DNA from: UBA9414 sp958446945
Lineage (GTDB): Bacteria > Bacillota > Clostridia > Lachnospirales > Lachnospiraceae
Length of the DNA: 8,652 nucleotides
Direction: 5' to 3'
Assembly (NCBI GenBank): GCA_958446945.1
Contig: CAUCYJ010000109.1
Coordinates: forward strand, 1 to 8,652
In this document: positions 5,557 to 8,652 of the stretch, in pieces
Position numbering within the stretch: the stretch's first letter is position 1
Layout of the letters: the number at the start of each line of letters is the position of its first letter
Notes under the pieces: generated by a model
Seen by the model: the letters and a program-made list of their open reading frames with translations, nothing else
What the model was told of the DNA's origin: nothing
The model's database searches: none
Translations under genes and position numbers: made by a program

Positions 5557-6735
5557 GTGCATAGACGTATCAGTATAAGTAAAGCCGGAATCGTGATTGT
5601 CAGTATGCTGCTGATTGGATGGGTGGTCAATGCCATGGAAATTACGATTCCGGAGGAATGGAAAAAGCAGGTAAGGAACAACATTGGTTCAGGTGCTCAG
5701 GATTTATTTTTGCCCGGTCTCACTTATTTGGGAAAACAAAAGTGGAATATGAAAGAGTTTGTAAAGCAGAGTACGGCGCAAATGATGCCTTTGGGGAGTT
5801 TTGTCGGTGGAACTGCAGTTTATGAGACTGAGATAGAGGATGAAGAGACTTATCAGAAGATTCTGGAACAACAGGCGAAAGATGAAAATGAAGTAGATGA
5901 GCAGGGAAAACTTGTAGAGCATGAAAATGCAATGTTGCCTGATGTGCCGGAAACCGGAGGTCCATCCATTGATACTTCGATAGAGGCATTGAGAAACTTT
6001 GATTATCTTTTAGGGAATTTCTATACAGTGGACCGCACAACAATGATTGGACCGGAACAATTGAATGCGGATGATCTGCTCGGACGCAATATGAAACTGA
6101 CCGGAACAGGAGAAGGTCCTAAAGTGTTGATTTTTCACACGCATTCCCAGGAAACATTTGTAGATTCTATTCCGGGTGATCCGGGTACGAGTATTGTGGG
6201 AATCGGACAATATCTGACAGAACTTCTCAATGCGAAAGGAATTTCAGCGATACATCATGATGGAATCTATGATCTGATCAATGGGAAGCTTGACCGAAGC
6301 AGCGCTTATGAATTTGCAGAAGAAGGGGTACGGAGTATATTAGCGCAATATCCTACGATTGAAGTTGTGATTGATCTTCACAGAGACGGAGTGCGCGAGA
6401 CAACACATCTTGTAACAGATATCAATGGAAAACAAACTGCTCAGATTATGTTTTTTAATGGTTTGAGCAGGACGAGAGAAAAGGGAGATATTACTTATCT
6501 GCCGAACCCATATATACAGGATAACCTGGCATTCTCTTTGCAGATGCAGTTAGCGGGGGAGCAGATGTACCCTGGATTTACAAGGAAGATTTATTTGAAG
6601 TCTTATCGATACAGTCTCCACATGATGCCGAAATCTCTCTTAATAGAAGCAGGAGCACAGACAAATACCGTAGAAGAAATGAGAAATGCAATGGAGGTAC
6701 TGGCATCTATGCTTCATAAAGTACTGGCGCCTTAG
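5557..6735 (+). CDS. spoIIP: stage II sporulation protein P (engulfment amidase/endopeptidase)
   Basis: SpoIIP is a mother-cell, membrane-anchored zinc peptidoglycan amidase and endopeptidase. With SpoIID and SpoIIM it drives septal thinning and engulfment of the forespore. The 392-residue product has a short basic amino end (HRRISISK), one membrane segment at about residues 10-26, an acidic linker at about 90-135, and the catalytic domain from about 185. IFHTHSQE (192-199) supplies zinc ligands H194/H196 and E199, DLHRDG carries H275, and LLIEAGA (361-367) carries the catalytic-type E364. The start is GTG at 5557. An in-frame TGA at 5551 rules out anything further upstream, the next ATG falls inside the membrane segment, and GGAG at 5543-5546 precedes it. 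A candidate sigma-E promoter and a hairpin lie upstream and a terminator downstream. In B. subtilis spoIIP directly follows gpr; here the reductase intervenes. Confidence 0.97.
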   Translation: MHRRISISKAGIVIVSMLLIGWVVNAMEITIPEEWKKQVRNNIGSGAQDLFLPGLTYLGKQKWNMKEFVKQSTAQMMPLGSFVGGTAVYETEIEDEETYQKILEQQAKDENEVDEQGKLVEHENAMLPDVPETGGPSIDTSIEALRNFDYLLGNFYTVDRTTMIGPEQLNADDLLGRNMKLTGTGEGPKVLIFHTHSQETFVDSIPGDPGTSIVGIGQYLTELLNAKGISAIHHDGIYDLINGKLDRSSAYEFAEEGVRSILAQYPTIEVVIDLHRDGVRETTHLVTDINGKQTAQIMFFNGLSRTREKGDITYLPNPYIQDNLAFSLQMQLAGEQMYPGFTRKIYLKSYRYSLHMMPKSLLIEAGAQTNTVEEMRNAMEVLASMLHKVLAP

Positions 6736-6761
6736 AAAAAATGAAACAAGAAAACGAGTCA

Positions 6762-6795
6762 GCCGCTGACAGAGATACCTGTCAGCGGTATTTAT
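6762..6795 (+). terminator. hairpin after spoIIP, probable terminator
   Basis: CCGCTGACAG (6763-6772) pairs perfectly with CTGTCAGCGG (6779-6788) around a 6-base loop, 27 bases after the spoIIP stop. The following TATTTATG is only moderately T-rich, so termination may be incomplete. A separate promoter for the next gene follows at once, which supports a transcript boundary here. Confidence 0.7.
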
Positions 6796-6824
6796 GTGCG
6801 CAGAGATCTACAAAAAGAAATAAT

Positions 6825-6853
6825 TTGAAAAGAGTTTCTGAGTATGTTAAAAT
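6825..6853 (+). promoter_or_regulatory. sigma-A promoter of the topoisomerase B-subunit gene
   Basis: TTGAAA (6825-6830) and TAAAAT (6848-6853) are separated by exactly 17 bases, with an A-rich stretch just upstream that could act as an UP element. Initiation would fall near 6860, about 70 bases before the start codon. Nothing else was recognised in the 6736-6929 gap beyond the spoIIP terminator. Confidence 0.75.
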
Positions 6854-6929
6854 ATTTTGTTATATGAGGTTGTGTCAAGCGCATAACCAGGAGAGATTGC
6901 AGATAAGTTTTTGGGAAAGGGTAGAGAGC

Positions 6930-8652
6930 ATGGCAAAAAAAAATACATATGACGCAGATAGTATTTCGATTCTGGAAGGCTTGGAAGCCGTACGGAAACG
7001 ACCGGGGATGTATATAGGAAGCGTATCAACGAAAGGTCTGAATCATCTGATATATGAAATTGTAGATAATGCGGTAGATGAGCATCTGGCAGGTTACTGC
7101 GATACCATTCATGTAACACTTCACAAAGACGGTTCCGCAACGGTGGAGGATAATGGTCGTGGTGTTCCGGTTGGAATGCATCAGAAAGGTGTTTCAGCAG
7201 CTCGTATTGTATATACCACACTGCATGCGGGGGGAAAATTTGATGATTCAGCTTATAAGACAAGCGGTGGGCTACACGGGGTGGGCTCATCGGTTGTCAA
7301 TGCTTTGTCTGCTCATATGGATGTGGAAATTAGCCGGGATGGATATGTTTATCATGATGAATATGAACGAGGTGTTCCGGTAGTGGAGCTGCAGGAAGGG
7401 CTGCTTCCGGTTATTGGCAAGAGTAAAAAAACAGGTACAAAGGTTAATTTTCTTCCTGATCCGGAGATTTTTGAAAAGACAAGATTCCGGGAAGAAGAAG
7501 TGAAAAGCCGCCTTCATGAGACAGCCTATCTGAATCCAACGCTGACAATTGTATTCGACGATGAACGTCAGGAAACACCGGAGCATGTTGTATATCATGA
7601 ACCGGAGGGCATTATTGGTTTCATTCAGGACTTAAATAGAAAGAAAGAGACGGTACATCCTCCGGTATATTTTAAAGGAGAAACTGAGGGGATTGAAGTG
7701 GAAGTGGCATTCCAGTATGTGAATGAGTTCCATGAGAATGTGCTGGGCTTCTGCAATAATATTTATAATGCAGAGGGAGGAACACATCTGACAGGATTTA
7801 AGACGACTTTCACAAGTGTAATGAATCAATATGCAAGAGAAATTGGCGTACTGAAGGAAAAAGATGCTAATTTTACAGGAACAGATGTGCGTAATGGAAT
7901 GACAGCCATTGTATCGATCAAGCATCCTGATCCGAGGTTTGAGGGACAGACAAAAACAAAACTGGATAATCCAGATGCGGCCAGAGCAGCAGGAAAAATC
8001 ACAGGAGATGAAATCGTACTTTATTTTGACCGGAATTTAGAAGTATTAAAAAAAGTGCTTGCTTGTGCGGAAAAAGCGGCAAAGATCCGCAAGACAGAAG
8101 AGAAGGCGAAGACGAATCTATTAACAAAGCAGAAATATTCTTTTGACAGTAATGGAAAGCTTGCCAATTGTGAGAGCAGAGATGCGAAAAATTGTGAGAT
8201 TTTTATTGTGGAGGGAGATTCTGCCGGCGGTTCCGCAAAAACAGCGAGAAATAGAATGTATCAGGCAATTTTGCCAATCCGCGGTAAGATTTTAAATGTG
8301 GAGAAGGCAAGTATAGATAAGATTCTTGCTAATGCAGAAATCAAAACGATGATTAATGCATTTGGATGTGGATTTTCAGAAGGGTACGGAAATGATTTTG
8401 ATATCAGTAAACTTCGTTACGATAAAATCATTATTATGGCCGATGCGGATGTAGATGGAGCTCATATTTCAACGTTGTTGCTTACATTATTTTATCGGTT
8501 TATGCCGGAACTGATTTATGAAGGACATGTATATATTGCCATGCCGCCTCTTTATAAGGCGATGCCAAAGAAGGGAGAAGAGGAGTATCTCTACGATGAC
8601 AAAGCATTGGAGCGGTATCGCAGAACACATGAAGGCCCATTTACACTGCAGC
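6930..8652 (+). CDS. parE: type IIA DNA topoisomerase B subunit (topoisomerase IV ParE or GyrB), 3' end outside window
   Basis: This is the ATPase and Toprim subunit of gyrase or topoisomerase IV, which passes one DNA duplex through another to control supercoiling or separate daughter chromosomes. The window holds 574 uninterrupted codons of an expected 630-650. Visible in order: the GHKL ATPase with E43 and N47 (EIVDNAVDE), D74 (VEDNGRG) and TSGGLHGVGSSVVNALS (111-127); the transducer QTKTK loop with K342; and the Toprim domain with VEGDSAGGSA (427-436; E428) and MADADVDGAH (503-512; D505 and D507). ATG 6930 follows AAAGGG (6916-6921). An in-frame TTG at 6897 was rejected because AGGAGAG nearly touches it. 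GyrB and ParE cannot be separated by these motifs. I favour ParE because the gene follows spoIIP rather than dnaA-dnaN-recF. The missing downstream A-subunit gene would decide. FDDSAYK in the ATP lid, where FGG-type residues are common, is a lineage variant. Confidence 0.93.
   Translation, partial: MAKKNTYDADSISILEGLEAVRKRPGMYIGSVSTKGLNHLIYEIVDNAVDEHLAGYCDTIHVTLHKDGSATVEDNGRGVPVGMHQKGVSAARIVYTTLHAGGKFDDSAYKTSGGLHGVGSSVVNALSAHMDVEISRDGYVYHDEYERGVPVVELQEGLLPVIGKSKKTGTKVNFLPDPEIFEKTRFREEEVKSRLHETAYLNPTLTIVFDDERQETPEHVVYHEPEGIIGFIQDLNRKKETVHPPVYFKGETEGIEVEVAFQYVNEFHENVLGFCNNIYNAEGGTHLTGFKTTFTSVMNQYAREIGVLKEKDANFTGTDVRNGMTAIVSIKHPDPRFEGQTKTKLDNPDAARAAGKITGDEIVLYFDRNLEVLKKVLACAEKAAKIRKTEEKAKTNLLTKQKYSFDSNGKLANCESRDAKNCEIFIVEGDSAGGSAKTARNRMYQAILPIRGKILNVEKASIDKILANAEIKTMINAFGCGFSEGYGNDFDISKLRYDKIIIMADADVDGAHISTLLLTLFYRFMPELIYEGHVYIAMPPLYKAMPKKGEEEYLYDDKALERYRRTHEGPFTLQ

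Noticed and set aside
6897..6929. Upstream in-frame TTG start for the topoisomerase gene
   Set aside because: AGGAGAG lies only about one base before it, too close, and the extra residues are not part of the family. ATG 6930 has AAAGGG at eight bases.
6847..7290. 147-codon minus-strand open frame opposite the topoisomerase gene and its promoter
   Set aside because: It is a shadow of the conserved GHKL domain, rich in proline and histidine from the opposite-strand codons, with no translation signal.
1..8652. A novel defence, mobile or biosynthetic system
   Set aside because: Every sizeable coding region belongs to a recognised core or sporulation-related family. No repeat arrays, integrases, toxin-antitoxin pairs or atypical base composition stood out.

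Overview
The window is ordinary-looking chromosome from a low-GC, endospore-forming anaerobic Firmicute, most likely a Lachnospiraceae-type clostridium. This rests on strong AGGAGG-type ribosome binding sites, two sporulation genes (gpr, spoIIP), a bacteriohemerythrin and an Fe-S aldo/keto reductase. The genus cannot be fixed from the sequence alone. No rRNA, tRNA, CRISPR array, insertion sequence or phage gene was seen, and no gap between genes exceeds about 200 bases.

Left part (1-2310, + strand): the 3' end of ilvC (branched-chain amino acid synthesis) ends in a large hairpin. Next come an M42 metallo-aminopeptidase and, 46 bases later, a bacteriohemerythrin closed by a strong terminator. 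Middle (2315-3149, - strand): a family-6 uracil/hypoxanthine-DNA glycosylase lies downstream of rpsT (ribosomal protein S20). rpsT has a textbook vegetative promoter, a leader hairpin, a UUG start codon and its own terminator.

Right part (3266-8652, + strand): gpr (spore germination protease) is divergent from rpsT and has a sigma-F-like promoter packed against the rpsT promoter. Then come an aldo/keto reductase with a two-cluster ferredoxin tail that is broken by a +1 frameshift near 5050, spoIIP (engulfment peptidoglycan hydrolase) and the first 574 codons of a type IIA topoisomerase B subunit (ParE/GyrB). As I recall it, the rpsT < > gpr - spoIIP order is that of Bacillus subtilis. Here the reductase sits between the two sporulation genes.

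I did not find a convincing undescribed biological system. The points most worth a second look are the reductase frameshift, the back-to-back rpsT/gpr promoters, the S20 leader with UUG start, the 82-base hairpin after ilvC, and the sigma-E-like promoter plus hairpin ahead of spoIIP.
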